DNA of 64,000 nucleotides from Turritopsis dohrnii (GCA_027922465.2 BQMF02000058.1:806001-870000), one strand, 5' to 3'. Shown: positions 10,801-23,905, counted from the first letter of the stretch. Notes: generated by a model from the letters alone, not told the origin. Made by a program: numbers and translations.

Positions 10801-12141
10801 TTTCAACCTGAAGCAAAATTGGTTGCACAGATCATCTGTGATCTATGGTAGTTACTCCTGTGCAAAGTAATGAATTGAAATTTATAGTTCACAATGTGGA
10901 GTTCACATGATGTTGTAAGAAGTAAAATTCACCTCGATTTTCTCCAAACTAACGTACGTTTTAAAACCAGGCGATACCATAAAGCCAACGTCCATCTTTG
11001 GAGTCTGGCTTTGGTCATGAATAATAACTTGCAACCCTGTGTATTCGCTAACCTGGATAGCATCACTATTGTGTAAGTCAAACAGAATCTCAAAACCATG
11101 TTTCAAACCCTCATGTTCAACCTGAAGCAGTTGGTGCCCAGGATCTCCAGAGTTAAGTGTGAAGCACAATTGACCAGTCTCCGAAAAATAACTCGTAAAG
11201 TTGTTTGTGTTGCATATTCTTGTTGGTTTATCGGGATTTTCTGTTTCACGACGTATATAATCGCATTCCTTAAAAATATCTTCGATTTGGAATGAAGTTC
11301 GGTTAATCTCCTCCTGCAATGTTTCACCATCGATTTCATGCATCGGATCACTCCAATTCTTCAGAAGTGGTAACCGCTGAAGTTTCTGTAATTTTTGCAG
11401 AGGTCCTTCACTAACCTTGCTGTCGTTAAATTGATTAACAGTACAAAAGCTCATGGCTGGTAAATTCATGGCTTCCACATATTCGATTGTTGATAGTGTG
11501 CTGAATGGATACGAAAAATATTCGATTGTTCCCTCTTTCAGTTTAATGACAAAATATACGGCACCGAGCACCATCAATACAGCCCATATAAATCTTCGTA
11601 TGAAGTACGTGTCTGCACAGGTATAACGGAATCCATGCAAAGTGGACGAGTCTACATATCGTTTAAAAATTTGTTTGACAGTTAACCTTTCTTGGGCGAT
11701 TTTAAGCATATGGTTTTTTAATCTTTTACGTATTGCCAGATTATGAAGGGATTTCGACGCATCATCAACTATTTTTGCAGTTGAAACTACCTTGGCCATC
11801 TTTGCAACTTCCCCATTTCCATTTTCACTGGTTTTTGTTGTTGTTTTTGTTGTTGTTGTTGTTTTTGCTAAATCTCTCTTCCATTTCATATCCTTCCATC
11901 TGGAGGCCGTTCCTACGCGATGCACTAGGTGCAGATTTTCAGAATCATTGGAAGTTACAATATCAGCATTTTCATCGTTGTTTTTTAATTCGTTACCATG
12001 GTTATCTATTATAAGAGCTTGGGTTTCGATTTGGTTTTCTTTATCTTCATTTTCATGTTGGTTCAATTCTTGTTCGTAAAGTGCAGCTTTTTTTGCCAAG
12101 TCGGCAAATCTGAAAGCACGATTGAATCCAAAATTCGACAT
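7861..12141 (-). CDS. DEG/ENaC-family cation channel, paralogue 1 (six exons)
   Basis: Six exons, read on the minus strand with GT-AG borders, join into a 640-residue protein: 12141-10933, 10429-10282, 9548-9489, 9418-9223, 8305-8214 and 8078-7861 (intron phases 0,1,1,2,1). It is an amiloride-sensitive-type channel subunit (PF00858 family) working at the plasma membrane as a trimer. The cytosolic N-terminus is long (about 180 residues, with a Thr/Lys-rich run near 94-105). It ends in the gating His-Gly motif (STLHGFRYT, 169-170) before TM1 (about 182-200). NLPAMSFCTVNQF follows TM1. The extracellular region has VSPGFKTYV and the Cys-rich CLLELLTDYTAKLCKCREP. TM2 (about 574-600) carries the Gly-Ala-Ser filter at 580-582. 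It resembles cnidarian peptide-gated HyNaC-type channels; ligand unknown. A tRNA-derived SINE lies in intron 2. Confidence 0.93.
8560..8835. repeat. Diverged copy of the 128-bp satellite / composite right end in intron 4
   Basis: The stretch contains GAAAGTTTTTGAATTTTCGT, CAGATTTGGTCAAAATTAGG and then GTATTTTTGGGACTAG followed by CCTGAAGTCTT. The last parts match the right border of the composite at 3140-3185. It is an old, degraded copy within the intron between exons 4 and 5 of the channel gene. Confidence 0.45.
9868..10197 (+). mobile_element. tRNA-derived SINE in intron 2 of the channel gene
   Basis: The 5' head folds like a tRNA: TAGTATAGTGGTTA is a good pol III A box and GGTTCAATTCC a good B box, with a 7-nt anticodon loop (ATTTCAT, anticodon TTC) and an imperfect acceptor stem (GGCACC against GGTGGC). 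The roughly 250-bp body that follows is not tRNA, and the element ends in an (AAAT)n tail at about 10177-10197. It lies antisense to the host gene. Target duplications are not evident. A functional tRNA is unlikely, because no clean 3' acceptor end or terminator follows the head. Confidence 0.75.
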
Positions 12142-13610
12142 TGTTTTTTATTTAACATGAAGTTTCTATATTTCTTCACTTTAATGTTGTTTGATTAAGT
12201 TTGTATCGTGGAACGTCTTCATATTTTTAGTGCAGGTGAAATTCACATCGCCTTTTACCCATTTCATAATGTGTTGGTTAATTTTATATCCGTCCAACTC
12301 ACCTAGATTGTTTTCATTAGAAAACATATATTATTTGTATTTTTTAAAAAAAAGAATTTAGTATGAAAGCGATAATAAGTTTTTTTGTGTCCTTTTCGAC
12401 TGTTTATTAAGTTTGAAATCTGATCGCATATTTGAAAGATAAAATAACATTTTGAAATAAGCTTAATACTCTGCGATTTAACTTTTTGCAGGCGCTCCGT
12501 TTATATTCAAATAGGATAAGTTCACGGTGTCATGTAAGACAGAAGTGATCTCATCTGTTAAATAAATCAACTTTCTATAACATTGTACGGCAGGGATGAT
12601 GTAAGGAGATAAATTAATTAAACTAAAAGTGATCTTCGATAATCCTACATCATACAAAGTGTAGCCGTCGATAACACAGATTAAAATGGTTTTCTAGAAC
12701 AGTTATTGGTTATGTTTGGATGAGAAAATAGAAAATCAAGAAAAATGAAAAATCACTGTTACCTTAATCATCTCACTTTGTAGTACTTGTCTAAAGTTAT
12801 ATGGCAAATGGCAAAACTTTTAGGTTATCACCATCTTTCTCCTGGGGAATCCCCAACCACTGGTGAACACCAATATCTTTCTGTGCAATAGCTACGCCTT
12901 GAAAGGTTTGTTTCACTTATCGTCTGATACCTGAATATACTTAGTACAGCCACCAAGGACCAAAACAGTGGCAATCTTTTTGAGAGTTTTTCGTGCGACC
13001 GACATTCCATAGCATTCATTATGTATCCCAAGCTAACAGTTGATGTCTCATTGAAAATGAGAACACAGTATTTGCTTAAGTTAGTGCAAGATCACCATCC
13101 ATCTATCGGTTTGTTGATGAGGCTACAAAACATTTATTCCCATACCCTTTGATTAAATTTCTCAGCATATCATGTATATCTACTTTGAATATGGTTTCAA
13201 CTTTGTTCAATCATCTTTTGCTGCTAACACAACGATCACACGACGGTCTTTTCTTCTGTTGTTTCCCATTTTAACTGTTTTTTTACGACAACGGTTATAT
13301 TGGATACCATATCCGTCTGCCCGTATAACAAGGCCCACGAAACAGTAATTTTAAGGTCCTAAGGCTAAAAACAAACTGCTTTTTGAGTTAAAATACAATT
13401 TTTTTGTCTTGTAAATGGATACTTTTTATCCATTCTAGATCAGAATAAAGAAGGAACGATTGAAATTTTGTAATACTTGCAATACTTGTTAACTTTACAA
13501 ATCATCGTCACAAGATTTTCCAGATATGCCATTTCTCATTGGTTAACGGGTCGACCGATGCAATATAAAAGAAATCGGGAAATCGGATAGATGATACCTA
13601 AATGAATAAA
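12142..13610. other. Upstream region of channel paralogue 1; no gene seen
   Basis: The part next to 12141 should contain the channel promoter and leader on the minus strand, but I recognise no specific motif. The remainder has no convincing ORF. A 67-codon minus frame at 12828-13031 shows no motif I know. Confidence 0.4.
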
Positions 13611-16600
13611 TAACAAGATGCCCTACCGGGCAGAAGGATTTCTGCAAACTTTGCTGCTGAAAATGAAACAAAAATGCAACCTAGATTCGTCCTGCTAAAC
13701 TAAAACAGTCACATCATTCAACTCGAGAAGCATCAGCATTAAATCAACAAAAATGTTGATGCGATTGACAATGTTCGTCAAGAAAGTCAGTCTACATTAA
13801 CGGAAAAAAGAGGCTTTTCTTTATGCTACGGTAGAGATTATTTATGAAGATCTATTGGTACGAATATATAAGCGGAATGATTGTTACTGGATATTTGCCA
13901 CCCACGTACTCCAAAAAGTGCATTGACACAATACGAAACTCTAATTTAACCACATCAAACATAATGAATTCTATAAAAAGATTCTGTGTATACTGGCGGC
14001 AACCAATACATCATTTGGACAGCACAATAATTATATAAAGTTTCTACATTGATCTCCTCAGGATGAAAAAGATATGTAATATCACAATAATTGTTACTTA
14101 GAAATTAAAATTCATATCTAATCTAAAAGTTAAAAAAAAACAACATACATAGGGAGCAAAGAGATATGGTGATATAGCCAGAATACATCCAAAAATTGCT
14201 AGTAAATATAGTATAAATAGCTGTATTTAGAGTAATTATGTTGGTGATACTGGGGGGAGCAGCTGAAAGGAAGCTAAGCTGAGCTTTAAGAATCCAAAAG
14301 CTTCTAAAAATTGACTTCAGACATGCGTACACATACAAATACACAAAGGTCTTTCATATTTAAAAAGGCTTGGAGCAAAAATAAAACAAGAAATACCTTT
14401 TCTTCCACACCATGTATTGGCATTGTTTTCATATTTTAAACTTCAAGAAAACTTCTTTCAAAAAACCGAATAACCACGCTGTAATTTAATTTTGTGAACA
14501 TGACAAGTTCCCAACAGTAATGCAATTCTTTATATAAAATTATAAGCTGTATTAACTTCTTTTAAATCCATATTTTCATCAAAGAAACTTTTAACAAACT
14601 ACACACGTTACTAGTCACACGTTTTTTCGCTGCCATTTTTAAAACGTTTTGAAGACGATCACATGGCATGGCGAAAATCAGCCAATGAACTATCGCTATT
14701 GAAGTTAAGGTGGCTAAATTAACACCCTTTCTTAGTAGTCGGGCATTATGCGCCAATGACGGTACAGACGGCTTTTCTATCGACCAATGAAATTCGAGAA
14801 ACAAATATGCGCCGGTTTGGACAGGATGAAAAAAAAAACAAGATGCCCTACCGGGCAGAAGGATTTCTGCAAGCTTTGCTGCTGAAAATGAAACAAAAAT
14901 GCAACACGAGCAGCCTAGATTCGTCCTGCTAAACTAAAACAGTCACATCATTCAACTCGAGAAGCATCAGCATTAAATCAACAAAAATGTTGATGCGATT
15001 GACAATGTTCGTCAAGAAAACATTAACGGAAAAAAGAGGCTTTTCTTTATGCTACGGTAGAGATTATTTATGAAGATCTATTGGTACGAATAAGCGGAAT
15101 GATTGTTACTGGATATTTGCCACCCACGTACTCCAAAAAGTGCATTGACACAATACAAAACTCTAATTTAAATACATCAAACATAATGAATTCTATAAAA
15201 AGATTCTGTGTATACTGGCGGCAACCAATATATACATCATTTGGACAGCACAATAATTATATAAAGTTTCTACATTGATCTCCTCAGGATGAAAAAGATA
15301 TGTATATAATATCACAATAATTGTTACTTAGAAATTAAAATTCATATCTAATCTAAAAGTTAAAAAAAAAACATACATAGGGAGCAAAGAGATATGGTGA
15401 TATAGCCAGAATACATCCAAACATTGCTAGTAAATATAGTATAAATAGCTGTATTAGAGTAATTATGTTGGTGATGCTGGGGGGAGCAGCTGAAAGGAAG
15501 CTAAGCTGAGCTTTAAGAATCCAAAAGCTTCTAAAAATTGACTTCAGACATGCGTACACATACAAATACACAAAGGTCTTTCATATTTAAAAAGGCTTGG
15601 AGCAAAAATAAAACAAGAAATACCTTTTCTTCCACACCATGTATTGGCATTGTTTTCATATTTTAAACTTCAAGAAAACTTCTTTCAAAAAACAGAATAA
15701 CCACACTGTAATTTAATTTTGTGAACATGATAAGTTCCCAACAGTAATGCAATTCTTTATATAAAATTATAAGCTGTATTAACTTCTTTTAAATCCATAT
15801 TTTCATCAAAGAAACTTTTAGCAAACTACACACGTTTTTTCGCTGCCATTTTTAAAACGTTTTGAAGACGATCACATGGCATGGCGAAAATCAGCCAATG
15901 AACTATCGCTATTGAAGTTAAGGTGGCTAAATTAACACCCTTTCTTAGTAGTCGGGCATTATGCGCCAATGACGGTACAGACGGCTTTTCTATCGACCAA
16001 TGAAATTCGAGAAACAAATATGCGCCGGTTTGGACAGGATGAAAAAAAAAACAAGATGCCCTACCGGGCAGAAGGATTTCTGCAAGCTTTGCTGCTGAAA
16101 ATGCCACAAAAATGCAACACTAGCACACTAGTCCTGCAAAACTAAGACAGTCACATCATTCAGCTCGAGAAGCATCAGCATTAAATAAACAAAAATATTA
16201 ATGCGACTGACAATGTTCGTGAAGAAAGTCAGCCTACCATAACATAAAAAAGGGGCTTTTCTTTATGCTATTGCGGAGATCATTTATGAAGATCTGTTTT
16301 TTTGTACGAATAAGCTGAATGATTGTTACTGGATATTCGCCACCCACGTACTCCAAAAAAGTGCATCGACACAATACGAAACTTTAATTTAACCACATTA
16401 AATATAACGAATCCTATAAAAAGATTGTGTATACTGGCGGTAACCAACATATCCTTTGGGCAAACTAATATATAAAGTTTCTATATTGATCTCCTCAGAA
16501 TGAAAAATATAAATATCACAATAATAATTACTTAGAAATTAAAGCTCATATCTAATCTAAAAGTTAAAAAAAATACAACATACGTAGGGAGAAAAGAGAT

Positions 16601-19600
16601 AAGCTGATATAGCCAGAATACATTCAAAAATTGCTACTAAATATAGTATAAATAGCTGTATAAAGTGCATATGTTGGTGATGTTGGGGAGGAGCTGAAAG
16701 GAAGCTAAGCTGAGCTTTAAAAATCCAAAAGCTTCTAAAAATTGACTTCAAACATGCATACACATACAAAATACACGAAAGTCTTTCATATTTAAAAAGG
16801 CTTGGAGCAAAAATAAAACAAGAAATACCTTTTCTTCCACACACCATGTATTGGCACTGTTTTCATATTTTAAACTTCAAGAAAACTTCTTTCAAAAAAC
16901 AGAATAACCACACTGTAATTTAATTTTGTGAACATGATAAGTTCCCAACAGTAATGCAATTCTTTATATAAAATTATAAGCTGTATTAACTTCTTTTAAA
17001 GCCATATTTCCATCAAAGAAACTTTTAGCAAACTACACACGTTCTTTCGCTGCCATTTTTAAAACGTTTTGTGGACGATCACATGGCATGGCGAAAATCA
17101 GCCAATAAACTATCGCTATTTAAGTGGAGGTGGCTAAATTAGCACCCTTTCGTAGAAATCGGGCATTATGCACCAATGACAATTAAGACGGCTTTTTTAT
17201 GAACCAATGAAATTTAAGAAACAAAAATGCGTAGGTTTGGACAGTAAGATGAAAAAACAGACAAGATGCCCTACCGGGCAGAAGGATTTCTGCAAGCTTT
17301 GCTGCTGAAAATGCCACAAAAATGCAACACTAGCACACTAGTCCTGCAAAACTAAGACAGTCATATCATTCAGCTCGAGAAGCATCAGCATTAAATAAAC
17401 AAAAATATTGATGCGACTGACAATGTTCGTCAAGAAAGTCAGCCTACCATAACATAAAAAAGGGGCTTTTCTTTATGCTATCGTGGAGATCATTTATGAA
17501 GATCTGTTTTTTTGTACGAATAAGCTGAATGATTGTTACTGGATATTTGCCACCCACGTACTCCAAAAAAGTGCATCGACACAATACGAAACTTTAATTT
17601 AACCACATTAAATATAACGAATCCTATAAAAAGATTGTGTATACTGGCGGTAACAAACATATCGTTTGGGCAGCACAAACTAATATATAAAGTTTCTATA
17701 TTGATCTCCTCAGAATGAAAAATATAAATATCACAATAATAATTACTTAGAAATTAAAGCTCATATCTAATCTAAAAGTTAAAAAAATACAACATACGTA
17801 GGGAGAAAAGAGATAAGCTGATATAGCCAGAATACATCCAAAAATTGCTACTAAATATAGTATAAATAGCTGTATAAAGTGCATATGTTGGTGATGTTGA
17901 GGAGGAGCTGAAAGGAAGCTAAGCTGAGCTTTAAAAATCCAAAAGCTTCTAAAAATTGACTTCAAACATGCATGCACATACAAAATACACGAAGGTCTTT
18001 CATATTTAAAAAGGCTTGGAGCAAAAATAAAACAAGAAATACCTTTTCTTCCACACACCATGTATTGGCACTGTTTTCATATTTTAAACTTCAAGAAAAC
18101 TTCTTTCAAAAAACAGAATAACCACACTGTAATTTAATTTTGTGAACATGATAAGTTCCCAACAGTAATGCAATTCTTTATATAAAATTATAAGCTGTAT
18201 TAACTTCTTTTAAAGCCATATTTCCATCAAAGAAACTTTTAGCAAACTACACACGTTCTTTCGCTGCCATTTTAAAAACGTTTTGTGGACGATCACATGG
18301 CATGGCGAAAATCAGCCAATAAACTATCGCTATTTAAGTGGAGGTTGGCTAAATTAGCACCCTTTCGTAGAAATCGGGCATTATGCACCAATGACAATTA
18401 AGACGGCTTTTTTATGAACCAATGAAATTTAAGAAACAAAAATGCGTAGGTTTGGACAGTAAGATGAACAAGATGCCCTACCGGGCAGAAGGATTTCTGC
18501 AAGCTTTGCTGCTGAAAATGCCACAAAAATGCAACACTAGCACACTAGTCCTGCAAAACTAAGACAGTCACATCATTCAGCTCGAGAAGCATCAGCATTA
18601 AATAAACAAAAATATTGATGCGACTGACAATGTTCGTCAAGAAAGTCAGCCTACCATAACATAAAAAAGGGGCTTTTCTTTATGCTATCGCGGAGATCAT
18701 TTATGAAGTACGAATAAGCTAAATGATTGTTACTGGATATTTGCCACCCACGTACTCCAAAAAAGTGCATCGACACAATACAAAACTTTAATTTAACCAC
18801 ATTAAATATAACGAATCCTATAAAAAGATTGTGTATACTGGCGGTAACCAACATATCGTTTGGGCAGCACAAACTGATATATAAAGTTTCTATATATATA
18901 GAGATATATATATAGATCAATATATATTGATCTCCTCAGAATGAAAAATATAAATATCACAATAATAATTACTTAGAAATTAAAGCTCATATCTAATCTA
19001 AAAGTTAGAAAAAATACAACATACGTAGGGAGAAAAGAGATAAGCTGATATAGCCAGAATACATCCAAAAATTGCTACTAAATATATAGTATAAATAGCT
19101 GTATAAAGTGCATATGTTGGTGATGTTGGGGAGGAGCTGAAAGGAAGCTAAGCTGAGCTTTAAAAATCCAAAAGCTTCTAAAAATTGACTTCAAACATGC
19201 ATACACATACAAAATACACGAAGGTCTTTCATATTTAAAAAGGCTTGGAGCAAAAATAAAACAAGAAATACCTTTTCTTCCACACACCATCATGTATTGG
19301 CACTGTTTTCATATTTTAAACTTCAAGAAAACTTCTTTCAAAAAACAGAATAACCACACTGTAATTTAATTTTGTGAACATGATAAGTTCCCAACAGTAA
19401 TGCAATTCTTTATATAAAATTATAAGCTGTATTAACTTCTTTTAAAGCCATATTTCCATCAAAGAAACTTTTAGCAAACTACACACGTTCTTTCGCTGCC
19501 ATTTTTAAAACGTTTTGTGGACGATCACATGGCATGGCGAAAATCAGCCAATAAACTATCGCTATTTAAGTGGAGGTGGCTAAATTAGCACCCTTTCGTA

Positions 19601-20899
19601 GAAATCGGGCATTATGCACCAATGACAATTAAGACGGCTTTTTTATGAACCAATGAAATTTAAGAAACAAAAATGCGTAGGTTTGGACAGTAAGATGAAA
19701 AAAACAAGATGCCCTACCGGGCAGAAGGATTTCTGCAAGCTTTGCTGCTGAAAATGCCACAAAAATGCAACACTAGCACACTAGTCCTGCAAAACTAAGA
19801 CAGTCACATCATTCAGCTCAAGAGGCATCAGCATTAAATAAACAAAAATATTGATACGACTGACAATGTTCGTCAAGAAAGTCAGCCTACCATAACATAA
19901 AAAAGGGGCTTTTCTTTATGCTATCGCGGAGATCATTTATGAAGTACGAATAAGCTAAATGATTGTTACTGGATATTTGCCACACACGTACTCCAAAAAA
20001 GTGCATCAACACAATACGAAACTTTAATTTAACCACATTAAATATAATGAATCCTATAAAAAGATTGTGTATACTGGCGGTAGCCAACATATCGTTTGGG
20101 CAGCACAAACTAATATATAAAGTTTCTATATTGATGTCCTCAGAATGAAAAATATAAATATCACAATAATAATTACTTAGAAATTAAAGCTCATATCTAA
20201 TCTAAAAGTTAAAAAGGATACAACATACGTAGGGAGAAAAGAGATAAGCTGATATAGCCAGAATACATCCAAAAATTGCTACTAAATATAGTATAAATAG
20301 CTGTATAAAGTGCATATGTTGGTGATGTTGGGGAGGAGCTGAAAGGAAGCTAAGCTGAGCTTTAAAAATCCAAAAGCTTCTAAAAATTGACTTCAACCAT
20401 GCATACACATACAAAATACACGAAGGTCTTTCATATTTAAAAAGGCTTGGAGCAAAAATAAAACAAGAAATACCTTTTCTCCCACACACACCATCCATGT
20501 ATTGGCACTGTTTTCATATTTTAAACTTCAAGAAAACTTCTTTCAAAAAACAGAATAACCACACTGTAATTTAATTTTGTGAACATGATAAGTTCCCAAC
20601 AGTAATGCAATTCTTTATATAAAATTATAAGCTGTATTAACTTCTTTTAAAGCCATATTTCCATCAAAGAAACTTTTAGCAAACTACACACGTTCTTTCG
20701 CTGCCATTTTAAAAACGTTTTGTGGACGATCACATGGCGAAAATCAGCCAATGAACTATCGCTATTTAAGTGGCGGTGGCTAAATTAGCACCCTTTCGTA
20801 GAAATCGGGCATTATGCACCAATGACAATTAAGACGGCTTTTTTATGAACCAATGAAATTTAAGAAACAAAAATGCGTAGGTTTGGACAGTAGATGAAA
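13611..20899 (-). repeat. Six-copy tandem array of a 1.2-kb unit with conserved CCAAT boxes
   Basis: The mark ACAAGATGCCCTACCGGGCA occurs at about 13613, 14838, 16051, 17261, 18468 and 19704, giving units of roughly 1224, 1213, 1210, 1207, 1236 and 1196 bp. Units 1-2 form one subfamily and 3-6 another. Every unit carries three CCAAT boxes near its right end (14682, 14753 and 14784 in unit 1), a TTTATATAAAATTATAAG block, a GCAGAA-GGAT-TTCTGC hairpin at the left, and on the minus strand CAATTTTTAGA followed by an AGCTTT/AAAGCT hairpin. Small open frames recur, but single-base indels between copies shift them, so they are not conserved protein. Read on the minus strand, CCAAT boxes come first and the body follows, as in a repeated transcription unit; no known RNA family was matched. 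Confidence 0.85.
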
Positions 20900-20904
20900 A
20901 AAAA

Positions 20905-21340
20905 CGAAGAAAAACACGGACGATCGTAAAGTATTTCTTGCTTACGCAGAAATCCAAAAAAAAAACAGAAAAACACGGACGATCGTAAAGTATTTCTTGC
21001 TTACGCAGAAATCCAAAAAAAAAATCAGAAAAACACGGACGATCGTAAAGTATTTCTTGCTTACGCAGAAATCCAAAAAACAGGAGAAAGACGATCGTAA
21101 AGTATTTCTTGCTTACGCAGAAATCCAAAAAACACGGACGATCGTAAAGTATTTCTTGCTTACGCAGAAATCCAAAAAACAGAAAAACACGGACGATCGT
21201 AAAGTATTTCTTGCTTACGCAGAAATCCAAAAAAACAGAAAAACACGGACGATCGTAAAGTATTTCTTGCTTACGCAGAAATCCAAACAGAAAAACACGG
21301 ACGATCGTAAAGTATTTCTTGCTCACGCAGAAATCCAAAA
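20905..21340. repeat. Minisatellite, eight copies of about 60 bp
   Basis: The unit is ACGGACGATCGTAAAGTATT followed by TCTTGCTTACGCAGAAATCC and an A-rich spacer containing CAGAAAAAC. Eight copies run directly on from the last 1.2-kb unit. Spacers vary in length, so periods range from about 47 to 60 bp. It is open in a frame on each strand, but the A-run length differences argue against coding. Confidence 0.85.
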
Positions 21341-21513
21341 ATGACGAGAACGTTTTATTGTCATTTCACATCATCGTTAATGGTGGTTTGACAACGTCAA
21401 AGCAACGTTGTTTTCAGTCATTTGACTGACCATTAAACGACCATCAAGAGACGATTTAATACGACATCGAAACAATGCTGATAAAATGTCTTTGTGATTA
21501 CTGGGTTTATATA

Positions 21514-22814
21514 CAGTGTGTCCACGAGAAAGTGGGCACCTTGTTTAAAACACAAATACACGTTTTTTTTTATTAGAACACCTAAATTTCGGCTGAGGCT
21601 GGATGTGCTTATTTTTCTGAAGATTTTCAGCCTCAGGTGTTCTTATTGACGTTCTTAATAGAAATTCAAACAAAAAACAAGAAAAAAATTATTTGACAAG
21701 GACCCTTATCCATTTCACCTGAAAAAACATTTCATAGCTACATATGATAAATTTGAAACAAAAGGCTTCATAATTAGACGAATTATAGACTGAAATAGAC
21801 TGATATCAGAAATAGCTCTTTATATTTGAACAATCAAACATTGACTGATTTATTTATTTTTCTCAATCTCAGCCTGGCAGTGTTCTTTCGATGTTCTTAG
21901 ATTTTGGCCAAATCTCAGCCTGAATGTTCTTATAAACGAGGTTCTAATACGGTTTTTATACCGTTGGAAAGAGGCTTTTTTGAGCTTTCCAAAAATATAA
22001 GTTGTTATTTATAAAAATTTTTATTTTAAAAAATATTAAGTATTTTTTGTTTCGATACGCTTGTTAATTTTGTAATGATCAATAAAACAGACTTTTAACG
22101 AGCAATTAACCTTTTGTTTCGCTGCTGAAACAACCACTGTTGTTGGTGTTGTGCTAATTTTGTCACGAAATTTTTTGAAAAGACACAAACCTTTTTTCAT
22201 TGTGTAAACTTACCTTAAATTTTTTATTATGATTTAATAATTTCATATTCCCAAGCATTTGCAAAACCTTTATAAGCGAGAAAACAGACTTTTATGAAAT
22301 TCATTCAATTATACAGTTAACAGTCCAGCAGTGAACTTTCGTGGTAAAAAAAGTTTCATGAGACGAAAAGTTATGTAGCTGTTATTCAGGCTTTTAGACA
22401 GCAGTTTCTGGGTAGAAATCCCCCATCAAAAAGCACGATTCAAAGTTTTTAAAAGTTTGTAAAAGAGTTTTAGAAACGAAACTTTCATGTTTCAAGCCTG
22501 TAAAAACGTAAAGTTTTCCTTATGTAAACGCAGCTTTATTACAATTTTTTAGCTTTTTATGATTTCCCATGCTACTCGAGTCGTTAACATCTATTCAAAC
22601 AAGCGTTAATTGATCGTTATTGATTTAATGTCATGGTTTTATGGTAAAATCGATTATATTTCCCGAAAAATTTGTTTTTCTGTGAAAAGGGTCATATATT
22701 TAGAAAGAGCAAAACATTTTCTTTCTGTTAATATAAAAATTGAAAAAAACGAGCACGAAAAACAAAAGATATGCTTATTAAAAGTTAGGTGCCCACTTTC
22801 TGGTGGACACACTG
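21514..22814. mobile_element. 1.3-kb TA-flanked inverted-repeat transposon, non-autonomous
   Basis: The ends CAGTGTGTCCACGAGAAAGT and its GTGGGCACC continuation are mirrored at 22788-22814 with a few changes (ACTTTCTGGTGGACACACTG). Both sides abut TA (21512-21513, 22815-22816). This fits a Tc1/mariner/pogo element. No transposase ORF is visible. The interior has several copies of a GTTCTTA / CAGCCTCAG motif (near 21590, 21640, 21890). Confidence 0.8.
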
Positions 22815-22816
22815 TA

Positions 22817-23164
22817 GAGATATTTTTTTACATATCTCTGGTTTATTATTAGCGCAAATTTGCTGTCCCGAAATCACAAACTCAAAACACTTCAGACAAA
22901 ACTGTAATAATAATAACTAGAAGCCATTAGGCTTGAACAATTTCCGCATCAGCCCTTGAGAAAATTGCTTTAGGCTAATTTTCAAGATATCTGAATGACT
23001 TGTACACTGACTAATAATTTGATACAGTCTGGAATTCATCAAATTACTCCCTTCTTTAATTTATTTAACTTAATCTTAACAGCTTTGCAATTCACTATGA
23101 TGTTTCGGAGCCAGAAAAACAGTTCACCAATACCTTGTGCATGATGTTTATTCATGAAAATTGA
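22817..23164. other. Non-coding stretch
   Basis: AT-rich sequence between a transposon and a satellite block; nothing recognised. Confidence 0.4.
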
Positions 23165-23905
23165 AGATTTTTTTGAAATCAGCACCTTTCAATTGTAATC
23201 CATGCAAAATTTCATGAAATTTGAAGAACTTTCGAAATTTGGTCCAAATTTGGCCCAAATTGTCCAATTTTAGTCAAATCTGACAAAATGACTGTCAAAT
23301 TTGAAATCAGCACCTTTCAATTGTAATCCATGCAAAATTTCATGAAATTTGAAGAACTTTCGATATTTGGTCCAAATTTGGCCCAAATTGTCCAATTTTA
23401 GTCAAATCTGACAAAATGACTGTCAAATTTGAAATCAGCACCTTTCAATTGTAATCCATGCAAAATTTCATGAAATTTGAAGAACTTTCGAAATTTGGTC
23501 CAAATTTGGCCCAAATTGTCCAATTTTAGTCAAATCTGACAAAATGATTGCCAGAATTGAAATCAGCACCTTTCAAATGTAATCCATGCAAAATTTCATG
23601 AAATTTGAAGAACTTTCGAAATTTGGTCCAAATTTGGCCCAAATTGTCCAATTTTAGTCAAATCTGACAAAATGACTGTCAAATTTGAAATCAGCACCTT
23701 TCAATTGTAATCCATGCAAAATTTCATGAAATTTGAAGAACTTTCGAAATTTGGTCCAAATTTGGTCCAAATTGTCTAATTTTAGTCAAATCTGACAAAA
23801 TGTCAGACAAATTGTCCAATTTTAGTCAAGTCTGACAAAATGATCGTCAACTTCGAAATCAGCACCTTGTCTAAATTGCCCAATTTTAGTCAAACATGTC
23901 CTAAG
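23165..23905. repeat. 128-bp satellite block in inverted orientation
   Basis: Units begin GAAATCAGCACCTTTCAATT at about 23177, 23303 and 23431, then continue to 23900 with degraded units. They are the reverse complement of the satellite units at 1.8-3.0 kb and 39.4-39.9 kb, and spacing is again about 128 bp. Here the units are more uniform and no composite end is obvious. Confidence 0.8.

Noticed and set aside
11733..12079. Plus-strand ORFs over the channel's first exon
   Set aside because: Antisense shadows of exon 1; the Leu/Val-rich run is the complement of the Thr/Lys codons.
12828..13031. Minus-strand 67-codon ORF upstream of channel paralogue 1
   Set aside because: No motif, no splice context and no frame extension; left unassigned.
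14340..14480. Spliced-leader RNA gene in the array (minus-strand AAAAG|GTATTT donor with a downstream AATTTTTAGA Sm-like site and hairpin)
   Set aside because: The presumed leader varies in length and sequence among copies (GGTGTGG, GGTGTGTGG, GATGGTGTGTGG), whereas a spliced leader should be constant.
13844..20498. Recurring open frames of 60-104 codons in the 1.2-kb array (for example those with YVYACLKSIFRSFW or MVCGRKGISCF)
   Set aside because: They exist on both strands and change frame between copies through single-base indels, so they are not conserved proteins.
20829..21344. Long repetitive ORFs on both strands in the 60-bp minisatellite
   Set aside because: Openness follows from a period near a multiple of three and A-rich linkers; variable linkers and no family support make coding unlikely.
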